Assembly: GCA_001784175.1 (NCBI GenBank)
Contig: MFPR01000037.1
Location: forward strand, 59,644-123,643
Length of the DNA: 64,000 nt
Origin: Candidatus Lindowbacteria bacterium RIFCSPLOWO2_12_FULL_62_27
GTDB taxonomy: Bacteria; Lindowbacteria; 2-12-FULL-62-27
Direction of reading: 5' to 3'
Below the pieces are notes generated by a model. It ran no database searches and was not told the DNA's origin. It saw only the letters and a list, made by a program, of their open reading frames with translations. Below, piece by piece: positions 35,497-43,470 of the stretch. The position numbers were made by a program, and so were the translations under genes. Numbering within the stretch: the first letter of the stretch is position 1; each line of letters starts with the position of its first letter.

Positions 35497-37176
35497 TTAA
35501 CTGCGGATGAGTTTCCGGTATCGGATCCGGTGGGGCTGGTCGGCCTCGCCGCCGAGACGCTTCCGGCGGTCCTTCTCGTAGTCGGAATAATTTCCATCGA
35601 ACCACACGCACCGGCTGTTGCCTTCGAACGCCAGAATGTGCGTCGCGACGCGGTCCAGGAACCAGCGGTCATGGCTGACGATCACCGCGCACCCGGCGAA
35701 CTGTTCCAGCGCCTCCTCCAGCGCCCGCACGGCGTTGACGTCCAGATCGTTCGTCGGCTCGTCCAGCAAAAGAACATTGGCGCCGGATTTGAGCATCTTC
35801 GCAAGGTGGACCCGGTTTCGCTCGCCGCCGGACAGCGTGCCGACGGGTTTCTGCTGGCCGGGCCCGACAAAATTAAAATGCGCGACGTAGGACCGGGAGT
35901 TCATCTGGACGGCGCCGAGGTTCAGAATCTCCTCGCCGCCTGAAATCTCCTCCCACACGGATTTGCGGCCGTCGAGCGCGTCGCGGCTCTGGTCCACGTA
36001 GCCCGGCTTGACGGTGTCCCCGATCTCGATTTTTCCGCCGTCCGGCCTTTCCTGGCCGACGATCATGCGGAACAGCGTCGTCTTGCCGGCGCCGTTCGGG
36101 CCGATCACGCCGACGATCCCGCCGCGGGGAAGCTTGAACGAGAGGGATTCGAAGAGAAGGTTGTCGCCGTAGGATTTCGACACGCCCTCAAAATCGATCA
36201 CCGTGTCGCCCAGCCGGGGACCGGGCGGGATGTAGATCTCGAGTTCCTGCAATTTTTCCTTCTGGGTCTGGCCGTACAGGTCCTGATAGGCGCTGAGCCG
36301 GGCCTTGCTTTTGGTCCGCCGGGCCTGCGGCGTGGTCCGGATCCATTCGAGTTCCCGCGCCAGGACCCTCCGGCGCTTGCTCTCGGATTTTTCCTCGACC
36401 CGGAGCCGTTCCTGTTTCTGCTCGAGCCACGACGTGTAATTGCCCTTCCAGGGGATGCCTTCGCCGCGGTCGAGTTCCAGAATCCAGCCGGCGACGTTGT
36501 CGAGGAAATACCGGTCGTGCGTGACGGCGATGACGGTGCCCTGGTATTGCTTGAGATGTCTCTCGAGCCACTGGACCGATTCGGCGTCCAGGTGGTTGGT
36601 CGGCTCGTCGAGGAGAAGGATATCGGGTTGCTGAAGCAACAGCCGGCACAGCGCCACGCGCCGGCGCTCTCCGCCAGAAATGACCTTCACCGGCAGATCG
36701 CCGGGCGGGCACCGCAGTGCCTCCATCGCCATCTCGAGGCGGCTGTCGAGGTCCCACGCGTTCAGGCGGTCGATTTTTTCCTGAAGCTCGCTCTGCCGGT
36801 TGATGAGTTTGTCCATCTCGTCGGCCGAGAGATCCTCGCCGAGCCGCGCGCTGACGTCTTCGAATTCCTTGACGAGATCGACCAGCGGCTGCACACCCTC
36901 CTGCACGATCTCCTTGACCGTCCTGCCGGAATCGAGAAGCGGCTCCTGCTCGAGAAAGCCGACCGAGTATCCCTTCAAAAGGTTGAACTGCCCGTCGAAA
37001 TCCTTCTCGACGCCGGCCATGATCCGCAAGAGCGTGCTCTTGCCGGAGCCGTTCAGCCCCAGCACGCCGATCTTCGCGCCGTAAAAATACGACAGCGAAA
37101 TGTCTTTCAGCACCGCCTGGTTCGGCGGATAGGTCTTGCCGACCCGGAGCATCGAACAAATGATCTGTTCAGCCAT
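35497..37176 (-). CDS. ettA: ABC-F protein EttA, translational throttle
   Basis: A 559-residue soluble ABC-F ATPase with two nucleotide-binding domains. Walker A motifs are LNGSGKST and PNGAGKTT, and ABC signatures are SGGERRRVAL and SGGERNRVHL. The DEPTNHLDAESV and DEPTNDLDVNAV Walker B regions and the basic linker (ESKRRRVLARELEWIR) between domains are present. Length and the TPPQARRTKSKAR-like segment match EttA, which binds the ribosomal E site and gates translation by energy state. It is followed directly by cinA. Confidence 0.95.
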   Translation of the reverse strand: MAEQIICSMLRVGKTYPPNQAVLKDISLSYFYGAKIGVLGLNGSGKSTLLRIMAGVEKDFDGQFNLLKGYSVGFLEQEPLLDSGRTVKEIVQEGVQPLVDLVKEFEDVSARLGEDLSADEMDKLINRQSELQEKIDRLNAWDLDSRLEMAMEALRCPPGDLPVKVISGGERRRVALCRLLLQQPDILLLDEPTNHLDAESVQWLERHLKQYQGTVIAVTHDRYFLDNVAGWILELDRGEGIPWKGNYTSWLEQKQERLRVEEKSESKRRRVLARELEWIRTTPQARRTKSKARLSAYQDLYGQTQKEKLQELEIYIPPGPRLGDTVIDFEGVSKSYGDNLLFESLSFKLPRGGIVGVIGPNGAGKTTLFRMIVGQERPDGGKIEIGDTVKPGYVDQSRDALDGRKSVWEEISGGEEILNLGAVQMNSRSYVAHFNFVGPGQQKPVGTLSGGERNRVHLAKMLKSGANVLLLDEPTNDLDVNAVRALEEALEQFAGCAVIVSHDRWFLDRVATHILAFEGNSRCVWFDGNYSDYEKDRRKRLGGEADQPHRIRYRKLIRS

Positions 37177-37232
37177 GCCGACCTTGTACCATAAGTCCGC
37201 GCGGTTGTGGACAGGGGGTCATTCGCCCCGCG

Positions 37233-38297
37233 TCACGGGGCGTAACCGTATTTTTTTGCCGTCTCCTTCTCCATGAACGGAACGCCCCAAGTATTGGCGC
37301 GTTCTTCAATCGGATGCGTGTTCCGGGTTGCAGGGCCGGGCGCCGGGGGGCCGGCTCCACTCCGCGGCGTGAATTTGACGCGGGCAATCTCTTCCTCCGT
37401 GGGCCCTATTTTTTCGCCCAACGTCTCCTCTGTCGCCTTGAGCATCTCGGCCTCCAGGGCCGGCGCCTTTGCGCCGTTTCGTTCATAGGCAACGATCGAG
37501 GCTGCCGCCCGCCTGGCGCGGCCCCGCATGACCTCCTCCATTTCGTCGGCCACGTCGTCCTTGCCTTCCTTCCTCAAGGATTCTATCCACTTCATCTCAC
37601 CCGCGATCATTTCCTTCGGCCCTTCATAGGCGCCGCTGAACCCGCGGGCCACCACGTCCGTTTTCTCCGCGCGTGCCCTGTAGCCGCGGTTGGACGCCCC
37701 CAGCACGTCGATTTTCTCATCGTGCCGGTCGTATGCATAAGGCTTGCCGCCGGGACTCCCGAAATTCAGAACTTTGTCCGGATCAACGCCCAGACGGTCC
37801 ATTTCCTCGATGCTCTCGCTCATGCCCGGCAATTTCTTGAAATTTTTCTGAAAATGCTCTTGGATGGCCTGGTTGGCCAGACGCTCCGCCTTTTCCGGTT
37901 CCTTCTCGACATCCACCCCCTTGAGGGCGTCCCGGATGGCCGCTTCGCTGCTTTCAACATACGCCTGCATCTGCGCGTCATAATTTTCAGCGGCCTTGGC
38001 TTGCCGTTTCGAGGATTCATAGCCCCGGTCGAACTGGCTGAGAACGTCATCCAGCGGCATCATAAAATCCGCCGCGGAAACCGCGCCGCCTCCGCATCCG
38101 GCGGCTGCGAACTCCGCGATCCGGCTGGTGATGAATTCATGCTCTGTGCCGTCCGATTCCGAATATTCGACGCCGAAGGAGGCGATGGGTGCCAAAGCAA
38201 ATGCCAGCACGGCGCAGGATGTCGAAAATAGAATGCAAGCTGTGCGCGGCACATGCCCCGGCCCCGGGTTTGTTTCCGATCTTTTCATTGACGGCAT
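37233..38297 (-). CDS. Secreted protein of unknown function
   Basis: A 354-residue protein I do not recognise. An N-terminal signal peptide (hydrophobic stretch AFALAPIASFGVEY, cleavage near residue 42 from the ORF start) is followed by a charged, helical, Lys/Glu/Arg-rich protein with no membrane segment, no cysteine pattern beyond a lone CGGG, and no catalytic motif. An in-frame ATG 3 codons in is an equally good start. It is flanked by ettA and a DUF1573 protein on the same strand. Confidence 0.65.
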   Translation of the reverse strand: MPSMKRSETNPGPGHVPRTACILFSTSCAVLAFALAPIASFGVEYSESDGTEHEFITSRIAEFAAAGCGGGAVSAADFMMPLDDVLSQFDRGYESSKRQAKAAENYDAQMQAYVESSEAAIRDALKGVDVEKEPEKAERLANQAIQEHFQKNFKKLPGMSESIEEMDRLGVDPDKVLNFGSPGGKPYAYDRHDEKIDVLGASNRGYRARAEKTDVVARGFSGAYEGPKEMIAGEMKWIESLRKEGKDDVADEMEEVMRGRARRAAASIVAYERNGAKAPALEAEMLKATEETLGEKIGPTEEEIARVKFTPRSGAGPPAPGPATRNTHPIEERANTWGVPFMEKETAKKYGYAP

Positions 38298-38341
38298 GCC
38301 TTAGTGTATTGGCACTGATCATACAATGTCAAGATCATTTT

Positions 38342-38983
38342 TCAGGGTCGCGGCGGCGGCCGGACCGTGAGGAATGCGCCCAGAATGTCGAGGAGGCCCG
38401 AGTCGATGCCGGGCACGCGCGTGAGGTCGGCCAGTCGCGTGAACGCCCCGCGCCGGCGCCGCATGGCGACGATGGCGCGCGCACGGTCGGCCCCCACGTA
38501 GGGGGCGGCGGCGAGTTCCGTTTCGGAGGCGGCGTTGACGTCGATCCAGAACGTGTCGAATCCGATCTGGGCGGCGGCCGGCATCCCGGTATCGCCGGGC
38601 TGGACGCGGCCGGTCAGTTCGAAGAGCAGGGGCATGGCGGAATCGTGGCTGGAATAGACGGTGACGTATTTGTGGGCCTCGCCGGGGAATCCGGCCGTCC
38701 GGAACGCCACGTCGACCGTCGCGGTTTCGCCCGGCCGCAACCGGCTGTCCGACACGGAGGCCGATGAACAGCCGCAGGATCCGACGACGCGATAGAAATC
38801 GACGGTATCGGCGCCGGTGTTGTGGATCGGAAATGATACTCTGACCACGTCGCCTTCCTTGGCCGTGCCGAAATCGAGCGCGCGGGTTTCGGTTTCAATC
38901 GTGGATTTCGCAGAAACCGGCCCTGGAAAGATCGCGGCCCACATGAGCAATATCCAGCCGGCAAGCGAGCGTGAGCGAGTCAT
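38342..38983 (-). CDS. Secreted DUF1573 / helix-hairpin-helix protein
   Basis: A 213-residue protein. After a signal peptide (about 1-22) comes a DUF1573-like immunoglobulin-fold domain (about 25-125) with the marker SCGCSSASVS and FPIHNTGADTVDFYR. A ComEA-type helix-hairpin-helix domain follows (about 140-205; IDVNAASETELAAAPYVGAD, VPGIDSGLLDILG). ComEA-like domains bind DNA nonspecifically. The combination with DUF1573 on an exported protein is unusual. ATG 38983 is favoured over 38992 because an AGGA lies at good distance. The tRNA-Leu gene ends 30 bases upstream. Confidence 0.75.
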   Translation of the reverse strand: MTRSRSLAGWILLMWAAIFPGPVSAKSTIETETRALDFGTAKEGDVVRVSFPIHNTGADTVDFYRVVGSCGCSSASVSDSRLRPGETATVDVAFRTAGFPGEAHKYVTVYSSHDSAMPLLFELTGRVQPGDTGMPAAAQIGFDTFWIDVNAASETELAAAPYVGADRARAIVAMRRRRGAFTRLADLTRVPGIDSGLLDILGAFLTVRPPPRP

Positions 38984-39013
38984 CGCGGACATCCTACCAT
39001 ACGAGAAGCGTCG

Positions 39014-39099
39014 TGCCGGGGGCGGGAGTTGAACCCGCACGGCCCTTTCGGGCCACAGGATTTTAAGTCCTGAGCGTCTGCCAATTTCGCCACCCCGGC
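39014..39099 (-). tRNA. tRNA-Leu (anticodon TAA)
   Basis: An 86-base cloverleaf on the minus strand. The acceptor stem GCCGGGG/CCCCGGC has discriminator A, the anticodon loop is CTTAAAA, and the long variable arm GGCCCGAAAGGGCC is diagnostic for Leu. The CCA end is not encoded. Confidence 0.95.
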
Positions 39100-39109
39100 C
39101 TGCTTTGAG

Positions 39110-39142
39110 AAAAAAACAGTCCCGACGAGTTTGTCGGGACTG
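39110..39142 (-). terminator. Intrinsic terminator of the cold-shock gene
   Basis: A 10-bp stem CAGTCCCGAC/GTCGGGACTG (39117-39126/39133-39142) is followed on the minus strand by seven consecutive T residues (39110-39116). It is the clearest factor-independent terminator in the window. Confidence 0.9.
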
Positions 39143-39174
39143 CGGTTGTTCGTTGGTGAAGATCAGCTTGAACC

Positions 39175-39384
39175 TCAGGCCATCACTTTCTGGACATTCA
39201 ACGCCTGCTTGCCTTTTTTGCCTTCGCCAATTTCAAACTGGACTTTCTGGCCTTCTTCGAGGTTCTTGAATCCCTCGCCGGCAATGCTGGTGAAGTGGAC
39301 AAAAATGTCTCCGGCTCCGCCTTCGAGCTCGATGAATCCATAGCCCTTTTTGGAGTCAAACCATTTGACTTTGCCCTGCGCCAT
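39175..39384 (-). CDS. csp: Cold-shock domain protein
   Basis: A 69-residue single CSD protein with the RNA-binding motifs [16 protein letters not shown] (RNP1) and DIFVHFTSI (RNP2). These proteins melt RNA secondary structure as chaperones and transcription antiterminators. ATG 39384 follows an AAGGAGGTGGAG ribosome site. The gene is monocistronic with a strong terminator. About 180 bases of leader may precede it, as in cspA-type genes. Confidence 0.96.
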   Translation of the reverse strand: MAQGKVKWFDSKKGYGFIELEGGAGDIFVHFTSIAGEGFKNLEEGQKVQFEIGEGKKGKQALNVQKVMA

Positions 39385-39685
39385 CTGCTCCACCTCCTTC
39401 TCAATGTTCAGCCTCAATCAGGAACGCCTTTCATTTTCCGCTTCTCACTGTTATCGGCTGACGCACTCGCGTGGAGAACACTTACCGGCACAGCTTACGG
39501 GACAATCCTGGCTTCCTCACCCGCGTCGATGTCCATGCATCTGGCGGGCCAAGGCATTATGAACCAACGCTCATATCACATTATAATCTTCCACCTGTCA
39601 ATCTCAGCGCTCAAATTTAATCGCGGCGTCGGCCTGCGGCCCGTCGATGGCGTCCCTCCCTGCCTGTTTGTCCGGAAATGTTGGA
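39385..39685 (-). other. Leader and promoter region of the cold-shock gene
   Basis: There is no gene in these 300 bases. On the minus strand TTGACA (39596-39601) with a 17-base spacer and TGATAT (39573-39578) could start a leader of roughly 180 bases; a TATAAT also lies at 39580-39585. A long 5' leader would fit cold-induced stability control. A short hypothetical ORF across the tRNA-Cys side is not convincing. Confidence 0.4.
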
Positions 39686-39759
39686 AGGCGGCGACCGGAT
39701 TTGAACCGGTGAGTCGCGGTTTTGCAGACCGCTCCCTTGGGCCTCTTGGGTACGCCGCC
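39686..39759 (-). tRNA. tRNA-Cys (anticodon GCA)
   Basis: A 74-base cloverleaf on the minus strand. The acceptor stem GGCGGCG/CGCCGCC has discriminator T, the anticodon arm GCGGTCTGCAAAACCGC has anticodon GCA, and the T arm is CCGGTTCAAATCCGG. CCA is not encoded. Confidence 0.95.
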
Positions 39760-39789
39760 GAACACATGGATGTGTCCGAAGTTACATGA

Positions 39790-40224
39790 CTACCACCGAA
39801 TGTTGATATAATTCTCCAGTTGCTCAATTACGAATTTCTGGTCCTCGATGATCGCCTTCACCAGGTCCCCGATCGAAACGAACCCGACGGGCTTGCCGCT
39901 TTCGAGGACCGGAAGATGCCGGATCCGCTTGTCGGTCATGAGCGCCAGCGCCTCCGCAACCTTGATGTCGGGCTGAACGAAGAGAACGCGGTCCGTCATG
40001 ATGTCCTTGACCGGCGTGTCCTTCGAGCTGCGGCCCTTCAGAATCACCTTCCGCGCGTAGTCCCGCTCGGACAGAATGCCCACCACCTCATCGCCCTTCA
40101 TCACGAGGAGCGCGCCGACATTCTTCTGGGCCATGTAGTGCAGCGCGTCCAACACCGGCGCGTCCGGACCCACGACCCATACCTCCGGTCCCTTTTTGGC
40201 CAGAATATCGCGTATCGTTTTCAT
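39790..40224 (-). CDS. CBS-pair protein
   Basis: A 144-residue cytoplasmic protein made of two CBS motifs (about 8-65 and 72-130): VLDALHYMAQKNVGALLVM with GILSERDYARKV, and VAEALALMTDKRIRHLPVL with GFVSIGDLVKAI. CBS pairs bind adenine nucleotides. Stand-alone proteins of this size are common energy-state sensors without an assigned target. It is sandwiched between tRNA-Thr and tRNA-Cys on the same strand. Confidence 0.9.
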   Translation of the reverse strand: MKTIRDILAKKGPEVWVVGPDAPVLDALHYMAQKNVGALLVMKGDEVVGILSERDYARKVILKGRSSKDTPVKDIMTDRVLFVQPDIKVAEALALMTDKRIRHLPVLESGKPVGFVSIGDLVKAIIEDQKFVIEQLENYINIRW

Positions 40225-40250
40225 CGGCCCATGCCTTTCCTTGATAAAAA

Positions 40251-40323
40251 AGCCGAGGATCGGAATTGAACCGACGACCTACTCCTTACCATGGAGTTGC
40301 TCTACCGACTGAGCTACCTCGGC
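40251..40323 (-). tRNA. tRNA-Thr (anticodon GGT)
   Basis: A 73-base cloverleaf on the minus strand. The acceptor stem is GCCGAGG/CCTCGGC, the D arm GCTC...GAGC, the anticodon arm ACTCC-ATGGTAA-GGAGT with anticodon GGT, and the T arm GTCGG-TTCAATT-CCGAT. CCA is not encoded. Confidence 0.93.
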
Positions 40324-40379
40324 AGATCGGATGCCAATATTACATCCGTCTGTTTCGATAAACAACAACGCGCCGAAAA

Positions 40380-42476
40380 TCATTCGGCGTTCACAGGCGC
40401 GCTCCTATTGCGCGTCTGTTTGGATCGGATTTTTTCGGCGCGGGACCTGTAATATTCGGCCGAGAGGTTGCCGGTTTTTCGGTAGAGTTTGGCGAGGTTT
40501 TCCAAAATGGCGAGCAAATCGGGATGCTCCGGTCCAAGGAGGGTTTCTTTAATCTCCAGCGCCCGGCGAATCAAGGGTTCGGCGTCGGCATACCGGCGCT
40601 GGCTGTAATAGACGGCGGACAGATTCACCAGCGTCGTCGCCAATTCACCGTCGGTTTTCCCCCGCGCCCCTTCCTGGATGGCCGCCAGGCGTTTGAACAC
40701 CACCTCGGCATCCGGATGGCGGCGCAGATTCAGGTACAAATCTCCCAAATTGGCCAGGACATTTTCCATCAGCGGATGATTCGAACCCAGTGATTTCTCT
40801 CTGATCGCCAATGCCTGCTTGTAAACGTCTTCGGCCTCTGCGGAGCGTCCCTGATGGGCGTACATCCATCCCAGATTACTGAGCGCCGAAGCGATCTCGA
40901 CATACTCGGGGCCGTGGGCCTTCTCCCACATTCTCGCCGCCCGCTTGAACATGACTTCGGCTTGCACGTACTGTGTGCGATCCCGATGGATCACGCCGAG
41001 GTTGTTCAACCTGCGCGCGGTGTCCCGCTCGTGCCCCGGCGGCCAATGGGCCGACATCTCGACCAATCTTCCGTAGACGGCTTCCGCTTCCTTGTTTCTG
41101 CCCGGTTTGCTGTAGATGACCTCCAAATTTTGCAGGATCATTAATATATCCGGATCATTCGGATCGGGCCTGCGGTCTTTCTCCTTGACCTCCAACGCGC
41201 GCCTGTACAGGATTTCCGCGTCGTCCTGCCGTCCCTGTTTCATATGGAGACTTGCCAGGTTCAAGAGACACGCGACCCGCCGGTCCGGCCGGCCCGGGAA
41301 GCGTTCCTGGATGGCCAGCGCCCGCTGGGAGAAGGACAACGCCCGGTCGAAACGATTCTGGTTCATGTAAAAGCCGGAGATGTCGAGAAGGAGCGGCGTG
41401 AGGGCCGGGCTGTCCGGACCGGACAGGCCCTCTGACATTTGCAAAGCTTCCGCGTAAAGCAACTCGGCGCGGCCCGGGTCCCGGGTGGTGTACAGTCCCG
41501 CCAGCGCGACCATGCTCTCCATCACCAAGGGGTGGGCGGGTCCGAGCGACTTCTTTCTGAGTTCCAGCGCCCGCGACAGATGTTGATGCGCGTCTGAATA
41601 GCGTTCCATTGAAACATCCGTTCGTCCAAGTCGATCGAGGGCGTCCGCGTCGTCCGTCGCGGCCGACGCGCGGGTGACTGTGTCCCCCGGCCTCTTTTTC
41701 CGTGTTTGCGGCGCGGGGACAGACTTGTCCGTGACAATCCACGTGTCCGACGTGAACTGCAAATCATACGACACGCTCGAATGGGCTTTGAGGACCAGTT
41801 GCAATCCCCTGTTTGCATGGTTGGGCGGATAAACGCCGTCCTCCAGGCGGAATATTCTTTCGTACGGGACACCGGTGTCAAAGATCGCGGCGATTTCATG
41901 TTCCCCCGTCCGCCTGTGGCGGATCGTGACCCGCCGGAGGGTCGCGACCGGATTCGATGGGATCCAGTACGAGTTCAGTTTTTGAAGCCACCCTGTATCA
42001 TTCCTGTAAAAGAGAACCTCGTTTGTGCCGTCGCCGTGCCGCAGAAATCGAATCACATAGCCCGTCCGGTCGCCCGTCCGCTTGTTGGCTCTGGGACCGT
42101 AGGGGAATGGGGTCAGCAAAAAGCCGCGGCCCGGGCCCGCCGCATAGCAGACAAATGCGCTGTTCGACACGTCCGCTCCGCCGCCCATGAAGTTCATCTC
42201 GATATCCCGCTCGTCCGGAATGGCGGATGTGGCCGGCAGGGCGCACTCGAGGCCCACGGGTTCGCTGTTGGGGGCGGTCGTGTAATGGAACACGATCCGG
42301 CCATTTTCGATTCGATGGTTCGAGAAGTCGGACCGATAGAGGTCCTTGTTCAGCGGATGATCCGTGTCGAAATCTTCCCGGAAAATGACGCCCGCTCCCG
42401 CCCGGCTCGCGAAGAAAAGAATGCCGCATACAAGAACCAGGCAAGGGATGTGACGAAAGAGACCCAGTTGATGCAC
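40380..42476 (-). CDS. Exported TPR protein, kinesin-light-chain type, with N-terminal LamG-like region
   Basis: A 698-residue protein. A signal peptide (about 1-28) precedes a beta-rich region (about 30-250) resembling a concanavalin/LamG fold (VIFREDFDTDHPL at its start). About eight 42-residue kinesin-light-chain-type TPRs follow from about 275 to 680, with the recurring EALQ/RALEIKE...LGPEHPDLL pattern. The start is GTG at 42476 with no Shine-Dalgarno; a TAGGAT box lies 6 bases upstream. It is a likely periplasmic or surface scaffold. Partners are unknown, and the divergent neighbour encodes an outer-membrane barrel. Confidence 0.75.
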   Translation of the reverse strand: MHQLGLFRHIPCLVLVCGILFFASRAGAGVIFREDFDTDHPLNKDLYRSDFSNHRIENGRIVFHYTTAPNSEPVGLECALPATSAIPDERDIEMNFMGGGADVSNSAFVCYAAGPGRGFLLTPFPYGPRANKRTGDRTGYVIRFLRHGDGTNEVLFYRNDTGWLQKLNSYWIPSNPVATLRRVTIRHRRTGEHEIAAIFDTGVPYERIFRLEDGVYPPNHANRGLQLVLKAHSSVSYDLQFTSDTWIVTDKSVPAPQTRKKRPGDTVTRASAATDDADALDRLGRTDVSMERYSDAHQHLSRALELRKKSLGPAHPLVMESMVALAGLYTTRDPGRAELLYAEALQMSEGLSGPDSPALTPLLLDISGFYMNQNRFDRALSFSQRALAIQERFPGRPDRRVACLLNLASLHMKQGRQDDAEILYRRALEVKEKDRRPDPNDPDILMILQNLEVIYSKPGRNKEAEAVYGRLVEMSAHWPPGHERDTARRLNNLGVIHRDRTQYVQAEVMFKRAARMWEKAHGPEYVEIASALSNLGWMYAHQGRSAEAEDVYKQALAIREKSLGSNHPLMENVLANLGDLYLNLRRHPDAEVVFKRLAAIQEGARGKTDGELATTLVNLSAVYYSQRRYADAEPLIRRALEIKETLLGPEHPDLLAILENLAKLYRKTGNLSAEYYRSRAEKIRSKQTRNRSAPVNAE

Positions 42477-42548
42477 GCGCGCATCCTAGCATGAACCGCG
42501 GAACGCCAATAGAAGCTGCGAACGGAATGTGGTACGAAGGGGGCGCAG

Positions 42549-43463
42549 ATGAAGAAGCGCATTGTTTGCGCCGCATGTATATGGATTTTAGCGTGGTCCG
42601 TCGTGGTCGAGTCAGGACGGGTCCGGGCTGACGACGAAGGCCAGCTCCGGCGGGTCGAGGACAAGGCCAACCGCCCGAAGGAGACGTCGCCGGAAGAGGC
42701 GGCGCGGCAGGCCGCGGCCGAACGCAAGGAACTGGAACGGCAGCGGCGCCGGGAAGAGGAGCGGGAACGGTGGCGGCGCGCGCATCCGGGCGAGCGGACG
42801 CCGGAGGGGGTGGGGGGCGACGGGTCCGACTGGATCTGGAGCGACCTCGCCATGATCGGGCTGATCGCGCCTTTTGCCGGGCCTTATTATCTGCTGGACG
42901 ACCGTTACGATGAGCCGGTAGGGTTCGAAGCCTATCCGTTCGCCGATGACGCGGAAGGGTGTACCCGCCGGGACGGCCGCGACTGGCTGATGCAGACCCA
43001 TCTTTCGATCCAGAGCGTTTCCGGAAACATTCTGGCGACGCGCGCCGACGGGTCTCTGAATTTCTGGCAGCGGCTGGCCCTCGAGGGCGCGTACAGCCGG
43101 TATGAGGAGCGGCTGAAAAATCACACGGAGATTCTGCGCCTCCGCGAGGCGCTCGTGACGTTCATGTTCGCGCAAAACGAGTTTCTGGATTTTCGTGCCG
43201 GCGTCGGATCCCAAGCCATCGATGGCCGGAATTTGAACACGGGCGTCAAGTGGGTTTACCGGATCCGGTGGTTTCACCGGCCGTTTCAATTCAATCTTGA
43301 CCTTGGCGTCACGACGAATCTGGGGGCGTCGACGCTGTCCGAAATCTCACCGGGCGTGGGCTGGCACGTAGGCCGCTTCGAGTCGCGCCTGAGTTACCGG
43401 CGCCTCAAAATCTCCGGCGACCGGCTCGCCGGGCCTGAACTGTCGGTCCGGGTCTGGTTTTAG
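42549..43463 (+). CDS. Outer-membrane beta-barrel protein, unknown function
   Basis: A 304-residue protein with a signal peptide (about 1-28) and a highly charged Glu/Arg-rich helical linker (about 30-80; QRRREEERERWRRAH). A C-terminal set of amphipathic beta strands (about 150-304) ends in SVRVWF, the terminal phenylalanine signature of outer-membrane barrels. An AAGGGGG ribosome site precedes the ATG. It is convergent with the CRTAC1 operon, with 7 bases between stops. Confidence 0.65.
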   Translation: MKKRIVCAACIWILAWSVVVESGRVRADDEGQLRRVEDKANRPKETSPEEAARQAAAERKELERQRRREEERERWRRAHPGERTPEGVGGDGSDWIWSDLAMIGLIAPFAGPYYLLDDRYDEPVGFEAYPFADDAEGCTRRDGRDWLMQTHLSIQSVSGNILATRADGSLNFWQRLALEGAYSRYEERLKNHTEILRLREALVTFMFAQNEFLDFRAGVGSQAIDGRNLNTGVKWVYRIRWFHRPFQFNLDLGVTTNLGASTLSEISPGVGWHVGRFESRLSYRRLKISGDRLAGPELSVRVWF

Positions 43464-43470
43464 CGCAAGC

